A DNA stretch of 64,000 nt from Bradyrhizobium sp. 141. GTDB lineage: Bacteria > Pseudomonadota > Alphaproteobacteria > Rhizobiales > Xanthobacteraceae. Position 1 is the first letter of the stretch. The number at the start of each line of letters is the position of its first letter. Below the pieces are notes generated by a model that saw only the letters and a program-made list of their open reading frames with translations, did no database searches and was not told where the DNA came from. The position numbers and the translations under genes are program-made. This document shows positions 52,163-60,434 of this stretch, piece by piece. The stretch covers positions 310,001 to 374,000 of the forward strand of contig NZ_JADPKR010000013.1 of assembly GCF_023074055.1 (NCBI RefSeq). The letters run 5' to 3'.

Positions 52163-52788
52163 GCTGCCGCTCCGAGCCGTCCCGCCGGCAGGGCGACCAG
52201 ATCGTTTTCGGACGGCAGCGCTTCGGTGCCCTCGGGAAGCGGCAATCGGTGCGCGTTGAGCGTCATCGCGACCATCGTGTAGTAGCCGATCACGGCCGTC
52301 AGCTCGACCACGCCGCGGGTTTTCCAGCGTCGCTGGATCTCATCATAAATCTCCGCTTCGACCTGACCGCTCTGCTGCAGAGTTCGCGCAAATTCGTAGA
52401 CTTCGAGATCCGCCGTGTCGGAGAAGACAGGTGCTCGCTTGGCGGCGATGGCTTCGATCACCGTTGCGGGCATTCCGGCGGTCGCGCAGGCGCGGGCGTG
52501 CACCCACCATTCGACCTGGCTGGTCCAGCGTCGGGCCGTGACGAGGATGGCAAGCTCGTTCAATCGCGGCGGCAGGCAGGTGCGGTAGCGCAGGAACTCG
52601 CCGAATTCGGACCACAGCGCGGCGAGCTCCGGACTGTGGATCGCGGCGCGGAGCGGACCGATCATCTGGCCGCGTGGTCCCGACACCACCTGATCATAGA
52701 TCTGCCGCTGCGCGGGACTCATCTCGTCGGTTCGGAGGAGCGGAATGCGCGTCGCGTCGCGAGATGCCGTCTTGCTGTCGATGCTCAT
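52159..52788 (-). CDS. Carboxymuconolactone decarboxylase family protein
   Basis: A 209-residue all-helical AhpD-like protein. SPELAALWSEFGEFLRYRTCLPPRLNELAILVTARRWTSQVEWWVHARACATAGM is the family core. The redox CxxC of AhpD is absent: only a single Cys in ARACATAG lies near it, so peroxidase-like activity is unlikely. The remainder resembles members annotated with dicarboxylic-acid or lactone steps. It overlaps its neighbours by four bases on each side. Next to a LigI-like lactonase it may handle a carboxy-lactone intermediate. Confidence 0.87.
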   Translation of the reverse strand: MSIDSKTASRDATRIPLLRTDEMSPAQRQIYDQVVSGPRGQMIGPLRAAIHSPELAALWSEFGEFLRYRTCLPPRLNELAILVTARRWTSQVEWWVHARACATAGMPATVIEAIAAKRAPVFSDTADLEVYEFARTLQQSGQVEAEIYDEIQRRWKTRGVVELTAVIGYYTMVAMTLNAHRLPLPEGTEALPSENDLVALPAGRLGAAA

Positions 52789-54032
52789 ACAATGCCCTCG
52801 GCCGCGAGTGCGGCGATCTCGGTTTCGCTAAGGCCAATCTCTGCGAGAACCGACTGCGTATGCTGACCGAGCGTGGGAGGCGCCCGGTCGAAGCGGAGCG
52901 CAGCGTCCTGCATCCGGATCGGGCTGACGATCTGGGGCAGGCTTCCGGCGATTGGATGGGAAAGATGCTGAAGCATCTGCCGGTGCCGGACCTGATCGTC
53001 GGCGAGAACCTGGTCGATCGTGTTGATGGGGGCTGCGGGTACGCCGGCCTCGTCGAGGGCGCTGACGATATCCTGCCGGGTCCACCCGGCGAACTGCGCG
53101 CCAAGCAGCTCGGTCAGCGCGGTGTTGTTGGTCACGCGCGCGGCGTTGGTGCTGAACCGGGGATCACCGGCCCATTCGGACCTACCGAGGACCGAACAGA
53201 GCTTGGCAAACTGGCCATCATTGCCGACCGCGAGGACGAACGTCCCGTCCGCGCAGGCGAACACGTCCTGCGGTTGGATGTTCGGATGCCGGTTGCCGCC
53301 GCGCGTCGGAACGCGGCTGGTGAGCAGATGGTTCATCGCCTGGTTTGCGAGGATCGCCGCCGACACGTCCAGCATCGCAAGATCGATGGTCTCGCCCTGG
53401 CGCGTCTCTGCAGCGCGCGCCAATGCGGCCAGGATCGCGACCGCCGCGTACATCCCTGTCATCAGATCGATGATGGGAATGCCCACCTTCTGCGGACCCG
53501 CTCCGGGGCGGCCGTCGCGTTCGCCGGTAATGCTCATCAGCCCGCCCATTGCCTGGATGGCGAAGTCATAAGCGGCCTGATCGCGGCGCGGTCCGTCCTG
53601 ACCGAAGCCTGTCACCGAGCAGTAGATCAGCGCGGGGTTGAGCGCCCGAAGTGACTTCGCATCCAGTCCGTAGCGGGCGAGCGCGCCGGCCTTGAAGTTC
53701 TCGATGACGACGTCGGCCTTCGCCGCGAGCTGCCGCACGATCGCCTGTCCCTTCGGCTGCGCGATGTCCACGGTGATTGACCGCTTGCCGCGATTGACCG
53801 CGAGGAAGTAGCCGGCATCCGTGGTGGTCCGGCCCTCCGCGTCTTTCAGGAAGGGCGGGCCCCAGCTGCGCGTGTCGTCGCCGCTTTCCGGCCGTTCGAC
53901 CTTGATCACATCGGCACCAAGATCAGCCAGGATCTGCGTCGCCCAGGGGGCGGCCATAATGCGGCTGAGATCGAGCACGCGGATATGGCTGAGTGGACCG
54001 CTGCGTTCGGCGGGTGAAGCGTCGTCAGCCAT
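52785..54032 (-). CDS. CaiB/BaiF family CoA-transferase
   Basis: A 415-residue class III CoA-transferase. HIRVLDLSRIMAAPWATQILADLGADVIKVERPESGDDTRSWGPPF, VNRGKRSITVDI and the catalytic Asp in IPIIDLMTGMYA near residue 178 are all there; the C-terminal LGQHTQSVLAEIGLSETEI is the family tail. ATG 54032 is chosen because the previous gene ends at 54025, giving an 8-base overlap; an upstream frame to 54161 is not needed. It would load CoA onto the operon's carboxylate, before hydration by the crotonase. Confidence 0.93.
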   Translation of the reverse strand: MADDASPAERSGPLSHIRVLDLSRIMAAPWATQILADLGADVIKVERPESGDDTRSWGPPFLKDAEGRTTTDAGYFLAVNRGKRSITVDIAQPKGQAIVRQLAAKADVVIENFKAGALARYGLDAKSLRALNPALIYCSVTGFGQDGPRRDQAAYDFAIQAMGGLMSITGERDGRPGAGPQKVGIPIIDLMTGMYAAVAILAALARAAETRQGETIDLAMLDVSAAILANQAMNHLLTSRVPTRGGNRHPNIQPQDVFACADGTFVLAVGNDGQFAKLCSVLGRSEWAGDPRFSTNAARVTNNTALTELLGAQFAGWTRQDIVSALDEAGVPAAPINTIDQVLADDQVRHRQMLQHLSHPIAGSLPQIVSPIRMQDAALRFDRAPPTLGQHTQSVLAEIGLSETEIAALAAEGIV

Positions 54033-54639
54033 CGACGGCCTCCGTGGCTTGCGCGGACGGACGGATGGCAAAGCTTTCGTGCCATTTGGAAAGATGAGGA
54101 CGGCCGGCCCGCCAGTCGAGCTCCGCAAAACGGAAGTCGGCATAGGACAGCGCGCAGCCAAGCGCGATCTCGCCGATACCGAAGCTCGACGTGGGGGCGT
54201 CCGCAGCCTGCTGTTCGAAGCGATCGAATGTCGTGTTGACCTTGGTCGCGAACGCCTCGATCCACGCCTCTGTCTGCCGCTCCGCCGGTTTAGTGCGCTC
54301 GTTTCGCCACAGGATCAGCAGATCGAGCAGGCCGTCCGCAAGCGCCTGCTGGCTGAGCGCGCGCCAGCGCGCCGGCCCTTCAAGCGGCACCAGCACGCCC
54401 GGTCCTGCCAAGCTGTCCAGATATTCGACGATCGTCCGCGAATCGAGCAGGACATCTCCGTTGTCCAGGACCAGGGTCGGGATCTTGCTCAGGGGATTGT
54501 CCGCCATGATGACGGGATTCGGCGTCGGCAGGGCTGCAACGCTGCGCACGCATGTGATGCGCTCGGCCAGCCCGAGCTCATGTGCGGCAACCATCACCTT
54601 GCGGACGTAGGGCGAACGAGGTGACCAATGAAGTTTCAC
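54025..54639 (-). CDS. Glutathione S-transferase family protein, GTG start
   Basis: A 204-residue GST. MKLHWSPRSPYVRKVMVAAHELGL at the start, KIPTLVLDNGDVLLDSRTIVEYLD with the cis-Pro and the Ser-Arg glutathione motif, and a C-terminal FGIGEIALGCALSYADFRF helix fit the family. The start codon is GTG at 54639, with GAGGGCGCCG before it. It is the first gene of the minus-strand operon; the promoter region lies between it and the hutC-type gene. GST in this place may isomerise or cleave a substrate with glutathione. Confidence 0.9.
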   Translation of the reverse strand: MKLHWSPRSPYVRKVMVAAHELGLAERITCVRSVAALPTPNPVIMADNPLSKIPTLVLDNGDVLLDSRTIVEYLDSLAGPGVLVPLEGPARWRALSQQALADGLLDLLILWRNERTKPAERQTEAWIEAFATKVNTTFDRFEQQAADAPTSSFGIGEIALGCALSYADFRFAELDWRAGRPHLSKWHESFAIRPSAQATEAVDG

Positions 54640-54731
54640 CGGCGCCCTCGTCGGAAATGGACATGAGACATCTGGGCGTTTCCTGTGGTGTCGCGTTATG
54701 ATGAACCTCGCCTTAGAGGAGAAAAGGTCAT

Positions 54732-54740
54732 ATGTCTAGC
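54732..54740. promoter_or_regulatory. HutC-type half-site ATGTCTAGC, copy 1
   Basis: ATGTCTAGC in the divergent gap of the GST operon and the hutC-type gene. GTCTAG is half of the HutC/GntR consensus as I recall it (GT-M-TA-K-AC). The same nine bases recur exactly 40 bases later, at the hutC-type start, and the eight-base core TGTCTAGC recurs inverted at 55522-55529. Confidence 0.5.
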
Positions 54741-54771
54741 TTATTGGTCATAGTTGCCCCGCAGTCCTGTC

Positions 54772-54780
54772 ATGTCTAGC
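54772..54780. promoter_or_regulatory. HutC-type half-site ATGTCTAGC, copy 2
   Basis: This copy covers the start codon of the hutC-type gene itself (ATG TCT AGC), 40 bases from copy 1, about four helix turns. If real, binding would block start of its own translation unit and fits autoregulation. Confidence 0.45.
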
Positions 54781-55515
54781 CGCACCGTGTCCCCGGCCAA
54801 GCCGGATCTCTCGCGCAGCAACGTGGCCCGCTACGTCCAACTGGCGACACTGTTTCGCCGGCACATCGAGTCCGGCCATTGGGCGGCAGGTGACCAGATC
54901 CCGACAGTGGACGAATTGGCGGCGCAACATGGCGTGGCGCGGGCCACCATTCGCCAGGCGCTCGGCATCCTCGAGAGCGATGCCCTCATCAGCCGCTTCA
55001 GGGCGAAGGGGACTTTCGTCAACGCGCAGAAGCGCCAGCATCTTTGGCTCGACATGACCACGGATTGGCGCGGGCTTCTGAATGCGCGAGAGGGCGCCGT
55101 CATCGAGGTGCTGGAAGAGGAAGACGTAAGCGTTCTGCCACTGCGTTTTCATGATATCGGCACGCCGACGCCACGATATCGCCGGCTGAGGCGGCGTCAT
55201 TCGCGCGATGGTCAAATATTTCTCGTCGCCGACGTGTTCATCGACGCGGAGTTCTTTCCCCTCATTCCGCGTGAAGCCCTGAGCAGCACGACGGCGATGC
55301 GTCTGGCGACCTTCTTTCCGCGCAATATCGGCCACGCCCATCAGACGATCGTGATCGGCACCGCCGATCTCGAGATGTCCGCGCTGCTCGAGCTTTCACT
55401 GAACGCGCCTGTCTGCCTCGTCGATCGATCGGCCGTCGATGATCGAGGGTGCCTCATCCTCCTGTCAAAGGGCGTCTACCGGGGGGACCTAGTTCGTCTG
55501 GACATGCGACTGTAA
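54772..55515 (+). CDS. GntR family regulator, HutC/UTRA type
   Basis: A 247-residue regulator. The GntR winged helix occupies about residues 14-78 (ARYVQLATLFRRHIESGHWAAGDQIPTVDELAAQHGVARATIRQALGILESDALISRFRAKGTFV) and a UTRA-type ligand domain follows (PRYRRLRRRHSRDGQIFLVADVFIDAEFFPLI). ATG 54772 is used; the frame extends to 54754. It sits between the five-gene GST operon and the MFS gene with TGTCTAGC sites on both sides, so it should control both. The ligand is unknown; UTRA domains bind varied small acids and sugars. Confidence 0.9.
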   Translation: MSSRTVSPAKPDLSRSNVARYVQLATLFRRHIESGHWAAGDQIPTVDELAAQHGVARATIRQALGILESDALISRFRAKGTFVNAQKRQHLWLDMTTDWRGLLNAREGAVIEVLEEEDVSVLPLRFHDIGTPTPRYRRLRRRHSRDGQIFLVADVFIDAEFFPLIPREALSSTTAMRLATFFPRNIGHAHQTIVIGTADLEMSALLELSLNAPVCLVDRSAVDDRGCLILLSKGVYRGDLVRLDMRL

Positions 55516-55521
55516 AACGCC

Positions 55522-55529
55522 GCTAGACA
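55522..55529. promoter_or_regulatory. HutC-type half-site, inverted copy before the MFS gene
   Basis: GCTAGACA, the exact complement of TGTCTAGC, lies 6 bases after the hutC-type stop and 69 bases before the MFS start. Same core as the two copies before the regulator, suggesting the transporter is in the same regulon. Confidence 0.45.
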
Positions 55530-55597
55530 ACTTTAGCCCTATAGTCCATATTTATGGCATAAAGGCCGCCGCGAGCGCGGCCGAGGGGAGGTTGTGC

Positions 55598-56968
55598 GTG
55601 ACGGATAGAACCACTGATACGCCGGGTCACCAGGAGGTGGACGCAACCTTTCGCAAGGTGGCCTGGCGCCTCATTCCAATTCTGATGCTGGCCTATGTGC
55701 TTGCCTTCATCGACCGCGGCAATGTCGGGTTCGCGAAGCTGCAGTTCATGGGGGATCTGCATTTCAGCGAGGCGACGTTCGGCCTCGGCGGCGGTCTTTT
55801 CTATCTCGGCTACAGCGTCTTCGAGATACCGAGCAATCTTTGGCTCGCCCGCATCGGAGCGCGGACCACTCTGCTGCGCATCATGGTCTGCTGGGGGCTT
55901 TGCTCGGCTGCGCTCGCTTTCATGACCGCGCCTTCTCATTACTACATTCTTCGTTTTCTGCTGGGGGCCGCCGAGGCCGGCCTGTTTCCAGGGGTGCTGT
56001 TCTATCTCACCACCTGGATTCCCCCGTCGCGCCGCAGCCAGTTCACTGCGCTGTTCATGTCTGCGATTGCTATTTCCGGCATCATCAGCGGGCCCTTGTC
56101 CGGCGCGATTCTCGGCGCGACCGACGGGCTGCTCGGCCTGAAGGGCTGGCAATGGCTGTTCATCATCGAGGGATTGCCTTCGGCGTTGACGGGCATCGTC
56201 ATCTACTTCGTGCTCGCCGACAGCCCTCAGACGGCCAAGTGGCTCTCCGCGCGCGAGGTTGGGATCATCACTGCCGAGTTGCAGAGCGAAGCGAACACCG
56301 GCCAGCAGCAGCGTCAGCATAATTTTGCGGCTGCGCTGCGCGATAAACGCCTGTATCTCCTTGCGGGCATGTCGGTCGGTCTGATCGCGGGCGGCGCCGG
56401 CATTCCGCTCTGGCTTCCGACCATTCTCCGGGGGACCGGAATTCGGGATTCGTTCACGATCGGTCTGCTCTCTGCCATCCCCTACATTGTCGCCGTGGTT
56501 GTCCAGCAACTCATTGCACGAAGCTCCGACCGTTTGCGCGAGCGCCGCTGGCATGCCGCCGTGCCGACACTGCTTTGCGCCGCCGGATGGGTTCTGCTTC
56601 CGCAAGCGATGGGGCACCCGTGGATGGCGATTGGCCTGCTGACGGTGATGACGGCTGGATATCTCGGCGCGACCGGCCCGTTCTGGACGATGCCCAGCCT
56701 CTATCTGTCAGGGTCGGCCGCGGCCGGCGGCATCGCGATGATCACGACCTGCGGCGGCATTGGCGCCTTCTTTGCGCCGACGTTGGTCGGCTGGATGACC
56801 ACGGCGACGGGGTCGCTGACTTACGGACTATACGCCTACGGCGCGATCATGACACTCGGCGCCGTGGTGATGCTCGTGGGAACGAGACCGATCGGATCTG
56901 CATCCGTTACAGCGCAGGCTCCCGACGGTGAGCTTCGGTTGGCAGCAAAGCAGCGCGTTGATGCCTGA
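55598..56968 (+). CDS. MFS transporter, anion:cation symporter (ACS) family
   Basis: A 456-residue major facilitator. After a hydrophilic start, WRLIPILMLAYVLAFIDRGNVGFAKL (the DRxN-x2 motif of the first helix) and FLLGAAEAGLFPGVLFYLTTWIPPSRRSQFTALF mark the ACS family (phthalate, tartrate, 4-hydroxyphenylacetate, glucarate permeases). About 12 membrane helices. The start GTG 55598 is chosen because GGGGAGG ends at 55590, leaving seven bases; TTG 55592 would be too close. It probably imports an organic anion used by the GST/CoA-transferase operon. Confidence 0.92.
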   Translation: MTDRTTDTPGHQEVDATFRKVAWRLIPILMLAYVLAFIDRGNVGFAKLQFMGDLHFSEATFGLGGGLFYLGYSVFEIPSNLWLARIGARTTLLRIMVCWGLCSAALAFMTAPSHYYILRFLLGAAEAGLFPGVLFYLTTWIPPSRRSQFTALFMSAIAISGIISGPLSGAILGATDGLLGLKGWQWLFIIEGLPSALTGIVIYFVLADSPQTAKWLSAREVGIITAELQSEANTGQQQRQHNFAAALRDKRLYLLAGMSVGLIAGGAGIPLWLPTILRGTGIRDSFTIGLLSAIPYIVAVVVQQLIARSSDRLRERRWHAAVPTLLCAAGWVLLPQAMGHPWMAIGLLTVMTAGYLGATGPFWTMPSLYLSGSAAAGGIAMITTCGGIGAFFAPTLVGWMTTATGSLTYGLYAYGAIMTLGAVVMLVGTRPIGSASVTAQAPDGELRLAAKQRVDA

Positions 56969-56978
56969 CGGAATTCGC

Positions 56979-57827
56979 ATGACCAGAGCTGTTCTCGGCC
57001 GCGTCGGTATCGCGATGGGGTTTGCTCTTCATCTCACCATCGCATCCGCGGCCGATGGCCCATCGCGGGATGTCGTCGATGTCGGCGCGGCTCGGATCGA
57101 GGTGATCGCTGAAGGGCAGGGACCTGTGATCGTCGTGCTCCCATCGACCGGTCGCGGTTCGGAAGACTTCGACATGCTCGCCGGAGGACTCGCGAAGGTG
57201 GGCTTCCGGGTGCTGCGTCCTCAGCCTCGTGGTATCGGCGGTAGTGTCGGGCCGATGACGGATGTCAGCTTCCACGATTTCGCTAATGACATCGCAGGGA
57301 TCATCAAGCACGAAGGCGGTGGTCCGGCCATCATTGCGGGCCATGCCTACGGCAATTGGATCGCTCGCACCGTGGCGACCGACCATCCGCAGCTCGTTCG
57401 CGGCGTCGTGTTGATGGCGGCGGGTGCGAAGACCTGGCCACGCGAGCTGAGCGATGCCATCACCACGATCAATGATGGCGGCCAGCCGGCGGCGTCACGA
57501 TTGAAGGCGCTGCAATTCGCCTTCTTCGCTCCGGGCAACGATGCATCGTCCTGGCTCGAAGGGTGGCACAAGGATGTCACCGAGGCCCAGCGGGCCGGGG
57601 GCCTCAACACGAAACGGGAATCCTGGTGGGCGGGCGGCACGGCGCCTATGCTCGATCTGCAAGCCGCAGACGACCCATTTCGGCCACGTGACACGACCGA
57701 TGAACTGAAGAACGATTTCGGCGAACGCGTGAGCGTTGTCGTGGTGCCAAACGCCAGCCACGCTCTTCCCAGTGAAAAGCCTGCAGCCGTCGTTCAAGCC
57801 ATCGTCGCATGGTCGCGGGGCCTCTAA
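56979..57827 (+). CDS. Alpha/beta hydrolase fold protein with Ala at the nucleophile place
   Basis: A 282-residue exported-type alpha/beta hydrolase. The N-terminus (LGRVGIAMGFALHLTIASAA) looks like a signal peptide ending near residue 25. The elbow reads G121-H-A123-Y-G125, so the catalytic serine is replaced by alanine; the later D region and His in NASHALPS are kept. GHA-x-G variants occur in a known set of alpha/beta hydrolase proteins, so it may be a true variation rather than damage. ATG 56979 is preferred; 56961 also fits and overlaps the MFS stop. Activity, if any, must differ from a serine hydrolase. Confidence 0.85.
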   Translation: MTRAVLGRVGIAMGFALHLTIASAADGPSRDVVDVGAARIEVIAEGQGPVIVVLPSTGRGSEDFDMLAGGLAKVGFRVLRPQPRGIGGSVGPMTDVSFHDFANDIAGIIKHEGGGPAIIAGHAYGNWIARTVATDHPQLVRGVVLMAAGAKTWPRELSDAITTINDGGQPAASRLKALQFAFFAPGNDASSWLEGWHKDVTEAQRAGGLNTKRESWWAGGTAPMLDLQAADDPFRPRDTTDELKNDFGERVSVVVVPNASHALPSEKPAAVVQAIVAWSRGL

Positions 57828-58187
57828 AGCGTGGCACTATCGAGCAGGACGCGCCGCGTTTGGGCAGGGACTTGACCGTCAGTGACTTAGTCCTGGTTCA
57901 GCTCACCCTATTATAGGCTGGACGTTCGGCTCCTTGGGGAGAAAGGCGCGCAACGCTCCTCTGACCCGAACCCCATAGCACCAGTGCGCCGCGAGTTGCA
58001 TGACCGCCATATGCCAAGGCGACCTAACACCGAGCGAACCGTTAGTTGAGTACTGCAGGCAGACCAAGCCGACGCCGCGGTTGAAACCCCGTTAGCGAAA
58101 AGAACCAGGGCGATCACGGCAAATCATCGACAGCGCATTCCACTCCGCATCATGGCAACGACGGCCATCTCGGAACGAGCCTCTGCG
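57828..58187. other. Intergenic stretch without a recognisable gene
   Basis: Convergent gap between the alpha/beta hydrolase and the TctC gene. Short open frames on the minus strand between about 57.9 and 58.1 kb have no ribosome site and no family I know. No repeat or tRNA seen. Confidence 0.4.
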
Positions 58188-59171
58188 CTACTCCGGCTTG
58201 ATGTTGCCGGCGGTCACGATGTGACGCCATTTCTCGATCGATGCATCGATATGAGCGATGTATTCCCCAGGCGTGGAGCCGATGGATTCGCATCCAATTT
58301 CATCGAGGCGCCGGCGCAGATCGTCTGATTTCAGCACGCCCTGCGCTGCAGTGCCGAGCTGGGAGAGGATCGCGGGCGATAGATTGGCGGGCGCAACGAT
58401 TCCAAAGTCCGGAGCTGCGTCTACCTTTGGCAGACCGGCCTCCACCATGCTGGGCACGTCAGGTAGCTGCGCGATGCGTCCCGTCGTACTTCCAAGCGCC
58501 TTCAAATTGTTGCCGCGGACATGCTCAAGAACAGCGGGGATGGTGCTGAATGTAAAATCGACCTTGCCGCCGAGCAGGTCGATGATGGATGGCCCGCCAC
58601 CGCGATAAGGCACGGAGACGACGTCGATGCCGGCCTCCTGCCGAAATTGTTCGCAGCCGAGATGGACCGCTGTGCCGAGGCCGGCGGTCGCCATGCTGAG
58701 CGCGCCGGGCTTCGACTTGGCGAGCGCGACAAGCTCTTTGACGTTGCTGACCGGAAGAGATTCCGAAACAACCAGCAGCAGCGAGGTCCGCGCCAGCAGG
58801 GACACCGGCGTGAAATCCTTTTTTGTGTCATACGGCAGTTTGGCGCCGAACAGGCTGGGGTTGATGCTGAAGGCGCTGTCTACGACGCCGATCGTGTAGC
58901 CGTCGGGTGCGGCGGTGGCGATCGCCTGAGTGCCGATCATGCTGGCACCACCGCCCCGGTTATCGACGAAGAGCGATTGGCCGAGCTTCTCTGCCATGGC
59001 GGCGACGACGAGACGCGCCACGATGTCCGATGCGCCGCCGGCGGCGTAAGGAACGATGACGCGGACTGGACGCTGCGGATATGGCTGCGGCTGGGCCCGC
59101 GCTCCTGACAGCGACGTTGTCGCGGCAGATGTCAGCCCGATCAACAGCGAACGCCGGTTGATGCATTGCAT
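58188..59171 (-). CDS. Tripartite tricarboxylate transporter (Bug/TctC) substrate-binding protein
   Basis: A 327-residue periplasmic receptor. The N-terminus NRRSLLIGLTSAATTSLSGARAQ is a signal peptide with a twin-arginine-like pair. The mature part starts YPQRPVRVIVPYAAGGASDIVARL, the standard Bug signature, with ARTSLLLVVSESLPVSNVKELVALAKSKPG later. No TctA/TctB membrane partner genes are in the window, which is common for Bug receptors. It lies 29 bases downstream of the enolase-superfamily gene on the same strand, so it may bring a sugar acid or carboxylate to that enzyme. Confidence 0.93.
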   Translation of the reverse strand: MQCINRRSLLIGLTSAATTSLSGARAQPQPYPQRPVRVIVPYAAGGASDIVARLVVAAMAEKLGQSLFVDNRGGGASMIGTQAIATAAPDGYTIGVVDSAFSINPSLFGAKLPYDTKKDFTPVSLLARTSLLLVVSESLPVSNVKELVALAKSKPGALSMATAGLGTAVHLGCEQFRQEAGIDVVSVPYRGGGPSIIDLLGGKVDFTFSTIPAVLEHVRGNNLKALGSTTGRIAQLPDVPSMVEAGLPKVDAAPDFGIVAPANLSPAILSQLGTAAQGVLKSDDLRRRLDEIGCESIGSTPGEYIAHIDASIEKWRHIVTAGNIKPE

Positions 59172-59200
59172 GAATTTCCCTTCCGTGTTTTTTGCGACCG

Positions 59201-60298
59201 TCAGATGCGGTACCGGTCGATCAACTCCGTGTCCGGATCGCCCCCGAGACCCGGGGCGTCAGGCACGGCGAGGAAGCCTGCCTCGATCGGAACGAAGCCG
59301 CCGCAGGGATCAAAGGCGAGGTCGCAATAGAATCTTTCCAAGGCGCTCGCCTTCGCTTTGGCGGCCAGCACGTGAATGGTGGCGAGATAGCCCGGGCCGA
59401 AGAAGGGTGAGTGGGGAACGCAGGTCGTCCCGGCGGCTTCCGAGTCGGTGCAGATTTGCCAAAGCGGCGTCAGACCGCCGATCTTGATCGCGCTGGGCTG
59501 AACATAATCGACGCAGCGTGCTGCGAGCATCTTCTTGAAATCGAGAGCATTGCCGGCATTCTCGCCGATGGCGGTCGGAACGCCGGCCGATTGCCTCAGC
59601 GCCGCAAGCGATGCGAAATCTTCCGGCGGCCAGATCGGTTCTTCGATCCACAGCAGATCGGATGGCGCCATTTCCATGACCGCAGCGGTCGCGTCCGCGG
59701 GCAACCAAGCGCAATTGGTATCCACCATCAACGGCACGCTCGGGCCCGCCGCGGCGCGGGCAGCGGCGACAGCGTTCGCCGTGCGCTCATGCAACTTGAT
59801 CTGGTGAAAGCCTTCGCCGAGCGCACGGTCCACGACGCGGCGGATTTCTTCGGTATTGCCGTTGTATTGCAGCAGGGACGCATAGACCTCGATACGGTCG
59901 CGCCGGCGGCCTCCCAGCAAGGTCGAAACCGGCACTCCCGCGAGCTTGCCCCTGATGTCCCACAGAGCGATGTCGAGGCCGCTGATCGCGTGGATCGTGG
60001 CGCCGGCACGACCGAGATTGTGCAAGGTTCGCTCAATCCGCGCCGGCAGCTCGACGTCATCGACTTTTTCGCCAACCGCCAGCGGTGCAACCCATTGGTC
60101 GATCGCCGGAACGACCGCGGACGAAAAGCTGCCATAGGCTTCGCCCCAGCCCACCGTGCCCTGATCGGTCGTTACCCGTACCAGAACAGTATCGAGGGTG
60201 GTGCGGGGCCGGCCCGCGAACATGGGCGGGGACGACCAGTGGTCGAACGGAATCCCCAACGGGAAAGCCGTGATCGTGGCAATCCGGGGTGGGTTCAT
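59201..60298 (-). CDS. Enolase-superfamily (mandelate racemase group) dehydratase
   Basis: A 365-residue enzyme. Start ATG 60298 (MNPPRIATITAFPLGIP) is uncertain; the frame reaches 60391. Metal ligands are in MVDTNCAW near residue 196, WIEEPIWP near 222 and AIGENAGN near 248; the K-x-H motif QIKLHERT near 166 and the catalytic His in CVPHSPFFGPG near 298 place it in the mandelate racemase subgroup, where acid-sugar dehydratases are found. A KxH first motif plus D-E-E and later His suggest a sugar acid or related hydroxy acid. It is divergent from the LysR gene and followed by a TctC gene. Confidence 0.9.
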   Translation of the reverse strand: MNPPRIATITAFPLGIPFDHWSSPPMFAGRPRTTLDTVLVRVTTDQGTVGWGEAYGSFSSAVVPAIDQWVAPLAVGEKVDDVELPARIERTLHNLGRAGATIHAISGLDIALWDIRGKLAGVPVSTLLGGRRRDRIEVYASLLQYNGNTEEIRRVVDRALGEGFHQIKLHERTANAVAAARAAAGPSVPLMVDTNCAWLPADATAAVMEMAPSDLLWIEEPIWPPEDFASLAALRQSAGVPTAIGENAGNALDFKKMLAARCVDYVQPSAIKIGGLTPLWQICTDSEAAGTTCVPHSPFFGPGYLATIHVLAAKAKASALERFYCDLAFDPCGGFVPIEAGFLAVPDAPGLGGDPDTELIDRYRI

Positions 60299-60434
60299 CG
60301 GTGGGGCCCATAGACGAAGCGGCAGTTGGCCGGCCGGCGCCGGCTGAACGGCCACATGGCCGTCGGGAGCCATTGTGGCCCCAAGATCCATGTGTTCAAA
60401 ATACCGAAAGCTACATCAATCATATCCTGAGGTT

